From assembly GCA_036260395.1 (NCBI GenBank), contig DASZZY010000160.1:1-17415 (forward strand): a stretch of 17,415 nt of DNA, written 5' to 3'. This DNA is from DASZZY01 sp036260395. Lineage in GTDB: Bacteria; Actinomycetota; UBA4738; CALAEC01. The position numbers and the translations under genes are program-made. The notes beneath the pieces were generated by a model that was not told the origin of the DNA, searched no databases, and saw only the letters and a list, made by a program, of their open reading frames with translations. Below, one piece after another: positions 7,250 to 12,735 of this stretch (positions are counted from its first letter, which is position 1; every line of letters starts with the position of its first letter).

Positions 7250-7753
7250 GTGTTCCGAAAGGGTGACAAGGTCATCTACCCGCATCACGGCGCAGCAGTC
7301 ATCGAAGACCTGACGGAACGCGAATTCCTCGGCGAGAAGAAGAAGTACTTCGTCCTCCGGTTGGCCTACGGCGACCTGACGCTCATGGTCCCCGTCGACA
7401 ACACCGACGAGGTGGGGCTGCGGACGGTGGTCAGCAAGCGCGACGTCAAGAAGGTGCTCGACGTGCTCCGCGAGGACGAGTCGGGCATGCCGACGAACTG
7501 GAGCCGTCGCTACAAGACCAACATCGAGAAGATCCGTTCCGGCGACGTCTACCAGGTCGCCGAGGTCGTCCGGAACCTGGCGATCCGCGAGGGACAGAAG
7601 GGCCTGTCGGCCGGCGAGAAGCGCATGCTGGCCAAGGCCCGCCAGATCCTGGTCTCCGAGCTCGTCTTCGCCGTCGGCGTCGAGGAGGAGAAGGCCGAGG
7701 GCATGATCGACAAGGTCCTCGAGGAATCGCACGCGGTGGCCCAGCCGTCCTGA
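7250..7753 (+). CDS. carD: CarD-family RNA polymerase-binding transcription regulator
   Basis: A 167-residue protein. The N-terminal RNAP-interaction domain (Tudor-like, as in Mfd/TRCF; about residues 1-60) starts FRKGDKVIYPHHGAA. The C-terminal helical DNA-contacting domain (about 70-165) includes PTNWSRRYKTNIEKI and the W that wedges into the promoter bubble. CarD binds the RNAP beta subunit and stabilises the open promoter complex; in mycobacteria it is essential and controls rRNA and stress transcription. The start is the GTG at 7250, which has an ACGAGGGGG ribosome site and matches the family N-terminus. The frame is open back to 7166, but that extension precedes the predicted transcription start. 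The gene lies between radA and the PIN-TRAM/ispD/ispF operon, and carD next to ispD-ispF is a typical actinobacterial arrangement. Confidence 0.96.
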   Translation: MFRKGDKVIYPHHGAAVIEDLTEREFLGEKKKYFVLRLAYGDLTLMVPVDNTDEVGLRTVVSKRDVKKVLDVLREDESGMPTNWSRRYKTNIEKIRSGDVYQVAEVVRNLAIREGQKGLSAGEKRMLAKARQILVSELVFAVGVEEEKAEGMIDKVLEESHAVAQPS

Positions 7754-7803
7754 GGGCCTCGCCGAACCCCGCCCCGCCTACCGCTCCGGCCTTGCCCAGG
7801 CGC

Positions 7804-7809
7804 TAGCCT
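7804..7809 (+). promoter_or_regulatory. -10 box of a probable leaderless promoter
   Basis: TAGCCT within GCGCTAGCCT, 6 bases before the GTG at 7816, in the same geometry as upstream of radA. It would drive the PIN-TRAM/ispD/ispF/rlmB operon. No -35 box or ribosome site is visible. Confidence 0.5.
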
Positions 7810-7815
7810 GTCCCC

Positions 7816-8871
7816 GTGAACCGCGAGCGGCCGGGGCGGCCCCCACGAGGTGGCCTCGTCGAGCTCGTCCGGTTCATCCTCGTGGCCACGTTCACCGCGG
7901 GGGGCTGGCAGATCGCGCAGGCGCTGGGCGCCGTGGGGACGGACCTGCTGATCTGGGTCGTCCTGGGGAGCGGCGTGGGCTACGTCGTCGGGGGGGTGAT
8001 CGGCCGGCGCACGGCCACCCTGGTCTCGGCCGTCGAGCGAGAGTTCGCCCAGGTCCCGGCCTCGGAGATCCTCGCCGGGGTGCTGGGGCTGATCCTCGGC
8101 CTCATCATCGCCGTGCTGATCTCCGTGCTCCTGTTCCGGCTCCCGCCCGGCGCCGCCTACCCGACCGCCGCGCTGCTGGCGGTCCTCCTCGGGTACCTGG
8201 GGTACCGCCTCGGTCGGACCAAGCGCCACGAGCTCTTCGCCCTGTTCGGCCTCCGCGATCGGGCGATGGGCGTACCGCCCGGCGAGGTCAGCGTCGTGGA
8301 CACCAGCGCGCTGATCGACGGACGGATCCTGGACGTCGTGGGCGCCGGCTTCGTGGGGGGCTCGCTGCTGGTGACGAGCGGGGTGCTCGGGGAGCTCCAG
8401 GCGGTGGCCGACGCCTCCGACCCCGCCCGCCGGGCGCGCGGCCGCCGGGGGCTCGAGGTCCTGCGGGGCTTGCAGGAGAGCCCCGCCGTCGACGTGCGGA
8501 TCGTCGACCAGGAGCGGGGCGGCGACGTCGATGCGGCCCTGGTCCGGCTGGCGCGGTCGCGGGGAGCGGCCGTCATCACCGGCGACGTGAACCTGGCCAA
8601 GGTGGCCCAGGCGGTCGACGTCCCCGTTCGATCCCTGGCGGAGCTGGCCGAGGCGCTGCGCCCCGCGGTCCTGCCGGGCGAGCGGCTCACGCTCCGGTTG
8701 AGCAAGGAAGGGCGGGAACGCGGGCAGGGCGTCGGGTACCTCGAGGACGGCACGATGGTGGTCGTCGAGGAGGGCGGCGAGCGGATCGGCGCGGACGTCC
8801 GGGCGGTGGTCACCAACGTCCTGCAGACCTCGACGGGGCGGATGGTCTTCGCCAGGCTCGACGACCGATGA
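7816..8871 (+). CDS. PIN and TRAM domain membrane protein (YacL type)
   Basis: A 351-residue protein with four predicted membrane helices (about residues 14-36, 44-63, 84-108 and 116-132). A PIN domain follows (about 158-275), starting SVVDTSALIDGR with catalytic-type D162 and a later acidic GDVNLAK segment. The C-terminal TRAM RNA-binding domain runs from about 287 to 348 and includes EGRERGQGVGYLEDGTMVVVEE. PIN domains are metal-dependent ribonucleases and TRAM domains bind RNA, so a membrane-tethered RNase is likely, though the substrate of the YacL family is not well defined. The order of helices, PIN and TRAM is exactly that of Bacillus YacL, which also lies between radA/disA and ispD. 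The 3' end overlaps the ispD start (ATGA at 8868-8871), showing translational coupling. The GTG start has a -10 box 6 bases upstream and no ribosome site. Confidence 0.93.
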   Translation: MNRERPGRPPRGGLVELVRFILVATFTAGGWQIAQALGAVGTDLLIWVVLGSGVGYVVGGVIGRRTATLVSAVEREFAQVPASEILAGVLGLILGLIIAVLISVLLFRLPPGAAYPTAALLAVLLGYLGYRLGRTKRHELFALFGLRDRAMGVPPGEVSVVDTSALIDGRILDVVGAGFVGGSLLVTSGVLGELQAVADASDPARRARGRRGLEVLRGLQESPAVDVRIVDQERGGDVDAALVRLARSRGAAVITGDVNLAKVAQAVDVPVRSLAELAEALRPAVLPGERLTLRLSKEGRERGQGVGYLEDGTMVVVEEGGERIGADVRAVVTNVLQTSTGRMVFARLDDR

Positions 8872-9542
8872 GCCGGGCGGTCATCCTGCTGGCCGCCGGC
8901 CAGGGGCAGAGGCTCGGGTGGGATCGTCCCAAGGGCTTCGTCGAGGTCGCCGGTCGCCCCCTGCTGTCCCGGGCCGCCGAGACCGCGGCCCGGGCCGGGA
9001 TCGCCGACGTCCTCGTCGTGGCCGCGCCCGTCGGCTGGGAGGCGGAGGCCGAACGGGCCGCGACCGGCTGTGGCCTCCCGATCCGGGTCGTGACGGGCGG
9101 GCCGACGCGCCGGGAATCGGTGCGGCTCTCGATGCAGGCGCTCCCCGAGGCGGACGCGGTGGTGTGCCACGACGTGGCCCGCCCCCTGGCGACGGCGCGG
9201 TTATTCCGAGCGGTCGTCGAGGCGCTCGGGGCAGCCGACGGCGCCGTGCCCGTCGTGCCGGTGACCGATACGGTCAAGCGCGTGTCCGATGGGCTGGTGT
9301 CCGAGACGCTGCGGCGCGACGACCTCGCGCTGGCGCAGACGCCACAGGCGTTCGTCCGCGTGGCGCTGGCCGAGGCCCATGCCCGGGCGCGCGCCGCGCC
9401 GCCGGTGGCGACGGACGATGCGGCGCTGCTGGAGGCCGCCGGCTACCGGGTGGCCGTCGTCCCCGGGGACCCGGCCAACGTGAAGGTCACCGTTCCCGGA
9501 GACATCCGGCTCGTCGAGGCGATGCTGCGGGCCGATGGCTGA
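8868..9542 (+). CDS. ispD: 2-C-methyl-D-erythritol 4-phosphate cytidylyltransferase IspD
   Basis: A 224-residue enzyme of the MEP isoprenoid pathway that joins CTP and methylerythritol 4-phosphate to give CDP-ME in the cytosol. The nucleotide-binding start is ILLAAGQGQRLGWDRPKGF, with R15 and K22 in the catalytic positions. The family signature appears as VVCHDVARP with D102; most IspD proteins have HDAARP. The substrate segments VPVVPVTDTVKRV and LAQTPQAF are present, as is the ending PGDPANVKVTVPGDI. Length is normal. The gene overlaps the PIN-TRAM stop by 4 bases and its own end overlaps ispF by 8, so the three are translated from one message. Placing ispD directly before ispF is the usual actinobacterial and Bacillus order. 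Confidence 0.96.
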   Translation: MSRAVILLAAGQGQRLGWDRPKGFVEVAGRPLLSRAAETAARAGIADVLVVAAPVGWEAEAERAATGCGLPIRVVTGGPTRRESVRLSMQALPEADAVVCHDVARPLATARLFRAVVEALGAADGAVPVVPVTDTVKRVSDGLVSETLRRDDLALAQTPQAFVRVALAEAHARARAAPPVATDDAALLEAAGYRVAVVPGDPANVKVTVPGDIRLVEAMLRADG

Positions 9543-10011
9543 GCTCCGGGTCGGGCTCGGCTTCGACGCTCACCCGCGCGACGATGCCCGCCCGCTGTTC
9601 CTCGCGGGCGTGGCGTTCGACGGCCACCCGGGGCTGGCGGGGCACTCCGACGGCGACGTGGTGTGCCACGCGGTGGCCGACGCGCTCCTGGGCGCCGCCG
9701 GGCTGGGCGACATCGGGGAGCACTTCCCCGAGACGGATGCCGCCCTGGCCGGGATCGGCGGCGCCACACTCCTCGGCCGGGTGGTGGAGCTCCTCGAGGA
9801 GCGGGGCCTCGCGCCGTCGTCCTGCGACGTCGTGGTCCTGGCCGAGCGGCCGGCGGTGGCGCCCCGGCGGGCCGAGATGCGGGCCAAGCTCGGGGATACG
9901 CTCGGGGTGGACCCGGCCCGCGTGTCGGTGAAGGCCACCCGTCCGGAAGGATTGGGGCTCACCGGGGACGGAGCGGCGTGTCTGGCGGTCGTGGTCGTCG
10001 ACGGGCCGTGA
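9535..10011 (+). CDS. ispF: 2-C-methyl-D-erythritol 2,4-cyclodiphosphate synthase IspF
   Basis: A 158-residue trimeric MEP-pathway enzyme that cyclises CDP-ME 2-phosphate to ME-2,4-cyclodiphosphate with release of CMP. The metal-binding residues D11, H13 (GFDAHP) and H45 (SDGDVVCHAVADALLGA) are present. So are GDIGEHFPETD and the C-terminal substrate loop KATRPEGLGLTGDGAA, whose usual form is KATT.E.LGf.GrgEGiA. The gene starts 8 bases inside ispD and ends in a GTGA overlap with rlmB. In many Actinomycetota cysS lies between ispF and rlmB; here the two genes touch. Together with ispD it supplies precursors for quinones and undecaprenyl carriers. Confidence 0.96.
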   Translation: MAELRVGLGFDAHPRDDARPLFLAGVAFDGHPGLAGHSDGDVVCHAVADALLGAAGLGDIGEHFPETDAALAGIGGATLLGRVVELLEERGLAPSSCDVVVLAERPAVAPRRAEMRAKLGDTLGVDPARVSVKATRPEGLGLTGDGAACLAVVVVDGP

Positions 10012-10766
10012 CGCCGCGGCGCGAGCCGCCTGGGTCCCTCGTCGTGGCGGGCCGACGCCCGGTGCTCGAGGCGCTGGAGGCCGGCGCCGTGATCGAGGTC
10101 CTGGTCGACGACGCGACCCGTGCCAGGGGCGGACTCGAGCCGATCCTGAGCGCGGCGCGATCTCGCGACGTCCGCGTCCGGCCGATCGCTCGGGGGTCGC
10201 TGGAGGCCATGGCGCCGGACGTCCCGCACCAGGGGGTGGCCGCGAGGATCGGCGCACCGCCGGAGCTCGCGGAGGCCGATCTCGGCGATCGCCGCTGGGG
10301 GCCCGACGACGTGGTCGTCGCCCTCGACGGGGTGACCGACCCGCGCAACGTCGGGGCCGTGGCCCGGACGGCGGAGGCGGCGGGGGCGGCCGCGCTGGTC
10401 CTCCGCCGCCGCCGGGGCGCGGGGGTCACGACGGTGGCGCTCAAGTCCTCCGCCGGCGCCCTCCTCCACCTGCCGGTGGCCCGCGTGGCGAACGTGCCGC
10501 GGGCGCTCGGACGCCTGCGGTCCGCGGGATTCTGGGTCGTGGGGCTCGACGAGCGGGCCGAGGTAGAGATCGGCGGCTCGGAGCGGCCGCCCGGCCGGCT
10601 CGCCGTGGTGCTCGGCTCGGAGGGGGCGGGGCTGTCCCGGCTGGTCCGCGCGTCGTGCGACGAGCTGCTGTCGATCCCCATGCGCGGGCGAGTCTCCTCC
10701 CTCAACGTCGCGGTCGCCGCGGGCGTGGCGCTGTTCGCGTACGCCCTGCGGCCGACGACGCCATAG
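10008..10766 (+). CDS. rlmB: TrmH-family (SpoU) 23S rRNA 2'-O-ribose methyltransferase, RlmB-like
   Basis: A 252-residue SPOUT methyltransferase. An L30e-like substrate-binding N-terminal domain (about residues 10-95) starts LVVAGRRPVLEALEAG. The knotted SAM-binding domain follows with all three TrmH motifs: DPRNVGAVARTAEAAGA (N114, R120), LGSEGAGLS at 202-210 (E205) and IPMRGRVSSLNVAVAAG from 223 (N233). Members methylate the ribose of 23S rRNA (G2251 for E. coli RlmB) using SAM. The start is taken as the GTG at 10008, which overlaps the ispF TGA by GTGA. The frame is open further upstream but would run through ispF. It is the last gene of the PIN-TRAM-ispD-ispF-rlmB operon, and Bacillus has rlmB (yacO) at the equivalent place. 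An RlmB versus generic TrmH assignment cannot be settled from sequence alone. Confidence 0.93.
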   Translation: MTPRREPPGSLVVAGRRPVLEALEAGAVIEVLVDDATRARGGLEPILSAARSRDVRVRPIARGSLEAMAPDVPHQGVAARIGAPPELAEADLGDRRWGPDDVVVALDGVTDPRNVGAVARTAEAAGAAALVLRRRRGAGVTTVALKSSAGALLHLPVARVANVPRALGRLRSAGFWVVGLDERAEVEIGGSERPPGRLAVVLGSEGAGLSRLVRASCDELLSIPMRGRVSSLNVAVAAGVALFAYALRPTTP

Positions 10767-10805
10767 GGCGTTCGGCCGTCTCCCCCACCGAGAAGCAGGA
10801 ATTCG

Positions 10806-10835
10806 CTGACAGACTTGTCCTCTTCGTCATATGCT
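10806..10835 (+). promoter_or_regulatory. Candidate upstream promoter P1 of sigH
   Basis: CTGACA (10806-10811, 5 of 6 to consensus), an 18-base spacer and TATGCT (10830-10835). It lies in the unusually AT-rich gap after rlmB and would give a leader of about 110 nt. Confidence 0.5.
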
Positions 10836-10852
10836 GGGGCGACTTCGACCCC

Positions 10853-10882
10853 TTGCGGGAGGGAGGATCCGTCTCGGATAAT
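10853..10882 (+). promoter_or_regulatory. Candidate proximal promoter P2 of sigH
   Basis: TTGCGG (10853-10858), an 18-base spacer and GATAAT (10877-10882), with transcription starting near 10889. The -35 resembles that of the carD promoter (TTGCGA, also an 18-base spacer). With P1 it suggests dual control of the sigma factor. Confidence 0.5.
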
Positions 10883-10952
10883 CTCCAAGCCCGCCTGACC
10901 CACCCGCCCGGCGGTGGGAAGAGAGAGGATCGATAGGAGGGGAGCGGCGAGG

Positions 10953-11681
10953 GTGCCGTCAGGCGTCAGGGCCCAGGATCTCACGAGCGTCACCGACGAG
11001 GATCTCGTCGCGCTCTACCACCGCGGGCAACATCCCGCCATCGATGCGCTCCTCGAGCGCTACCGCAACTTCGCGCGGATGAAGGCCAGGTCCTATTTCC
11101 TGGCCGGTGCCGACAAGGACGACATCGTCCAGGAGGGCATGATCGGCCTGTACAAGGCGATCCGCGACTTCGTCCCCGACCGTCAGGCGTCGTTCCGAGC
11201 GTTCGCCGAGGTATGCATCACCCGCCAGATCATCACGGCGGTCAAGACCGCCACCCGCCAGAAGCACGGGCCGCTCAACTCGTACGTCTCGCTGTCGAAG
11301 CCGCTGGCCGGCGACGACGACGCCGAGTGGGTGCTCATGGACGTGCTGGAGACCCCGCAGGTCAGCGACCCGGCCGAGCTGGTGATCTCCAACGACGAGC
11401 TCCAGAGCATCAAGATGGCGTTCGCCGAGATCCTGTCGCGGTTCGAGACCGAGGTGCTCCACATGTACGTGGAGGGCAAGTCGTACCAGGAGATCGCCGA
11501 TCACCTCGGCCGCCACGTGAAGTCCGTCGACAACGCGCTCCAGCGGATCAAGCGCAAGGTCGAGCTCCACCTCCGCCACCGGGCCGGTGCGGGATCCGCG
11601 GAGGGGCCGGAGCAGCCCGAGGAGCCGTCGCCGCCCCGGCGGACATCCCTTCGCCGACCGGCGGTCGCCTCCCGCCGATAG
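10953..11681 (+). CDS. sigH: RNA polymerase sigma factor of the SigH (sporulation sigma-H) family
   Basis: A 242-residue sigma-70-family factor. Region 2 (about residues 28-100) reads YRNFARMKARSYFLAGADKD, then DDIVQEGMIGLYKAIRDF (DDIVQEG at 56-62) and CITRQIITAVKTATRQKHGP. This is nearly residue for residue the Bacillus SigH sequence, including the RNAP-binding and -10-recognition helices. Region 4 (about 160-212) has FETEVLHMYVEGKSYQEIADHLGRHVKSVDNALQRIK, the -35-recognising helix-turn-helix. A basic, proline-rich tail of about 30 residues follows and is not part of the family core. The GTG at 10953 is chosen because AGGAGGGG ends 10 bases upstream; another GTG at 10914 is in frame but lacks such a site. 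In Bacillus SigH governs the transition to stationary phase and entry to sporulation. Which genes it controls here is unknown, and none of the other genes in the window is sporulation-specific. Confidence 0.93.
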   Translation: MPSGVRAQDLTSVTDEDLVALYHRGQHPAIDALLERYRNFARMKARSYFLAGADKDDIVQEGMIGLYKAIRDFVPDRQASFRAFAEVCITRQIITAVKTATRQKHGPLNSYVSLSKPLAGDDDAEWVLMDVLETPQVSDPAELVISNDELQSIKMAFAEILSRFETEVLHMYVEGKSYQEIADHLGRHVKSVDNALQRIKRKVELHLRHRAGAGSAEGPEQPEEPSPPRRTSLRRPAVASRR

Positions 11682-11684
11682 AAT
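11679..11684 (+). promoter_or_regulatory. Possible -10 box for tRNA-Thr
   Basis: TAGAAT overlapping the sigH stop codon, 6 bases before the mature tRNA 5' end. The distance would start transcription at the tRNA itself, with essentially no 5' leader. No -35 box is clear, and read-through from sigH is also possible. Confidence 0.35.
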
Positions 11685-11690
11685 CACCGC

Positions 11691-11764
11691 GCTGGCGTGG
11701 CGCAGTCCGGTAGCGCGAGCGACTTGTAATCGCTAGGTCGCGGGTTCGAATCCCGCCGCCAGCT
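11691..11764 (+). tRNA. tRNA-Thr (anticodon UGU)
   Basis: A complete 74-nt cloverleaf read by eye. The acceptor stem is GCTGGCG / CGCCAGC (11691-11697 with 11757-11763) with discriminator T11764. The D arm is GCGC-loop-GCGC (11700-11716). The anticodon stem AGCGA/TCGCT holds loop CTTGTAA, so the anticodon TGT (11725-11727) reads ACA (Thr). The T arm is GCGGG-TTCGAAT-CCCGC (11740-11756). The CCA end is not encoded. It begins 10 bases after sigH. In Mycobacterium a tRNA-Thr precedes tRNA-Met and rpmG near secE/nusG, so this is probably the start of that conserved block, though rpmG does not follow here. Confidence 0.96.
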
Positions 11765-11828
11765 CGACCGCCCCTCGTTCCGAGTGTAGAGGAAGCCTGG
11801 TTCCCGCAGATCCGTACGGAGCGGCACC

Positions 11829-11858
11829 TTGACGCGGCATACCCTGGGGGGGTAGGGT
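11829..11858 (+). promoter_or_regulatory. Promoter of the csoR-YHS operon
   Basis: TTGACG (11829-11834), an 18-base spacer and TAGGGT (11853-11858). The predicted transcription start (about 11865) lies behind the ATG at 11861 and supports the later GTG start for the repressor. The palindromic operator sits between and over the two boxes, where a bound repressor would block RNA polymerase. Confidence 0.55.
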
Positions 11859-11859
11859 A
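11840..11859 (+). promoter_or_regulatory. CsoR-type operator
   Basis: TACCCT (11840-11845) and AGGGTA (11854-11859) form a perfect 6-bp inverted repeat around a G-rich centre. The G/C-rich TACCC...GGGTA pattern is characteristic of operators of the CsoR/RcnR (DUF156) family. It covers the spacer and -10 box of the csoR promoter, so the protein probably represses its own operon until metal binds. Confidence 0.65.
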
Positions 11860-11893
11860 GATGGAAAGCGACCGAATGAGGGAGGCCACGTCG

Positions 11894-12166
11894 GTGTACG
11901 GCTACGCGATGAAGAAGGGCGATCTTCTCAACCGCCTGCGGCGGATCGAGGGACAGGTACGCGGCGTGGCGCGGATGGTCGAGGAGGACGAGTACTGCAT
12001 CGACGTCCTCACCCAGATCAACGCCGTCCAGGCCGCCCTGAAGGGCGTGGCCATGGGCCTGCTGGACGACCACGTCCGCCATTGCGTCCGGCAGAGCATC
12101 CGCAGGGGCGAGGGGGACGAGAAGGTGGAGGAGCTCGTCGCCGCGGTGGCCCGGCTGGCGCGCTGA
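11894..12166 (+). CDS. csoR: Copper-sensing transcriptional repressor, CsoR family
   Basis: A 90-residue all-helical DUF156 repressor. LLNRLRRIEGQVRGVARMVEEDEYCIDVLTQINAVQAAL is the family signature (given here as named parts: RRIEGQVRG near residues 16-24, YCIDVLTQ at 34-41). The Cu(I) ligand triad is present as C35, H60 and C64, matching C36/H61/C65 of M. tuberculosis CsoR. Loss of the His would point to a CstR persulfide sensor, and different ligands to RcnR or FrmR. Metal binding releases the tetramer from its operator. The GTG at 11894 is preferred: it has GGAGG 8 bases upstream, fits the family's short N-terminus, and the ATG at 11861 would precede the predicted transcription start. If the ATG is used the protein has 101 residues. 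No copper ATPase (copA) or copZ is visible next to it; the partner gene is the YHS protein. Confidence 0.92.
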   Translation: MYGYAMKKGDLLNRLRRIEGQVRGVARMVEEDEYCIDVLTQINAVQAALKGVAMGLLDDHVRHCVRQSIRRGEGDEKVEELVAAVARLAR

Positions 12167-12230
12167 GCTGCGGTTTGGCCCGCCGAGGGCCGGGGTAGCG
12201 CCGTACCGACCTGCCAGAGGAGGAGACGAC

Positions 12231-12377
12231 ATGGCCGTGAAGGATCCGGTGTGCGGGATGACGATCGAGGAAGCGGACGCCGTGGCGACGTCGGAGTTCG
12301 GCGGGAAGACCTACTACTTCTGCAGCGCCGACTGCAAGGAAGAGTTCGACCAGAACCCCGAGGACTACGCCGCGTAG
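12231..12377 (+). CDS. YHS-domain metal-binding protein
   Basis: A 48-residue protein that is almost entirely one YHS domain: it begins MAVKDPVCGMTIEEADAVAT, continues with a strand (GGKTYYFCSADC) and ends QNPEDYAA. The conserved cysteines are C8 (DPVCGM), C31 and C35 (FCSADC), the usual metal-binding set of YHS/TRASH-like modules. Such domains occur at the N-terminus of copper P-type ATPases and as free-standing small proteins, and are thought to bind or hand over copper or other soft metals. A very strong ribosome site (AGAGGAGGAG) precedes the ATG. It lies 64 bases behind csoR and only 4 bases before nuoA, so the metal-response pair and the complex-I-like genes may share a transcript. The gap to csoR contains a small GGCCC/GGGCC hairpin (12177-12191). 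Confidence 0.9.
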   Translation: MAVKDPVCGMTIEEADAVATSEFGGKTYYFCSADCKEEFDQNPEDYAA

Positions 12378-12381
12378 CGTC

Positions 12382-12735
12382 ATGGCGGCCCTGGGCGCGG
12401 CGCTGACCGTCTTCCTCGCCGGCGTGGCGGCCTTCCTCGTCCTCCGGTGGGCCGGCGACGCGCTCTCGCCCCCCCGGCCGACGGATCCGCACCGGGTCCC
12501 GTTCCAGGGAGGCCGTCCGCCGGAGGTCCACGCCTGGAGCCGGTTCCACGTCCGCTACTACGCGATGACGCTGATCTTCCTGGCCTTCGACATGGAGATG
12601 GTCTTCATGTACCCGTGGGCCGTCGTGTTCCTGGAGGAGGGCCTCGTGGCCGGCGTCGAGATGCTGATGTTCATCGCCATCCTCGTCCTCGGCATCCTCT
12701 ACGGGTGGCGCGAGAAGGCGTTCCGGTGGGCTTGA
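12382..12735 (+). CDS. nuoA: NADH-quinone oxidoreductase subunit A-like protein (NuoA)
   Basis: A 117-residue membrane subunit with three predicted helices (about 3-24, 58-82 and 89-108). The NuoA core FLAFDMEMVFMYPWAVVF (about 67-83) is well kept, including D70 and E72, so this is a true relative of complex I rather than of hydrogenases or Mrp antiporters, which lack NuoA. In typical NuoA the loop between helices 1 and 2 carries a conserved 'YECG' with a Cys near the quinone cavity; here the equivalent is PFQGGR (40-45), without Cys or Glu. The gene starts 4 bases after the YHS stop and has no clear ribosome site, suggesting translational coupling. It overlaps the next gene by 10 bases. Confidence 0.9.
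   Translation: MAALGAALTVFLAGVAAFLVLRWAGDALSPPRPTDPHRVPFQGGRPPEVHAWSRFHVRYYAMTLIFLAFDMEMVFMYPWAVVFLEEGLVAGVEMLMFIAILVLGILYGWREKAFRWA

Noticed and set aside
9663..10007. N-terminal extension of the rlmB frame back into ispF
   Set aside because: The extension is the shifted frame of ispF; the TrmH-family N-terminus begins a few residues after the GTG at 10008.
10758..10771. Small hairpin (ACGCC/GGCGT) over the rlmB stop codon as a terminator
   Set aside because: The stem is only 5 bp with no T-run; too weak to call.
12177..12191. GGCCC/GGGCC hairpin between csoR and the YHS gene as a terminator
   Set aside because: The stem is 5 bp and within a probable operon; possibly a minor attenuator, but not supportable as a terminator.
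12447..12725. Upstream part of the NuoB/D-like frame inside nuoA
   Set aside because: It is the +1 shadow of nuoA; the GTG at 12726 gives the usual short overlap and a protein that begins close to the NuoB-like segment.
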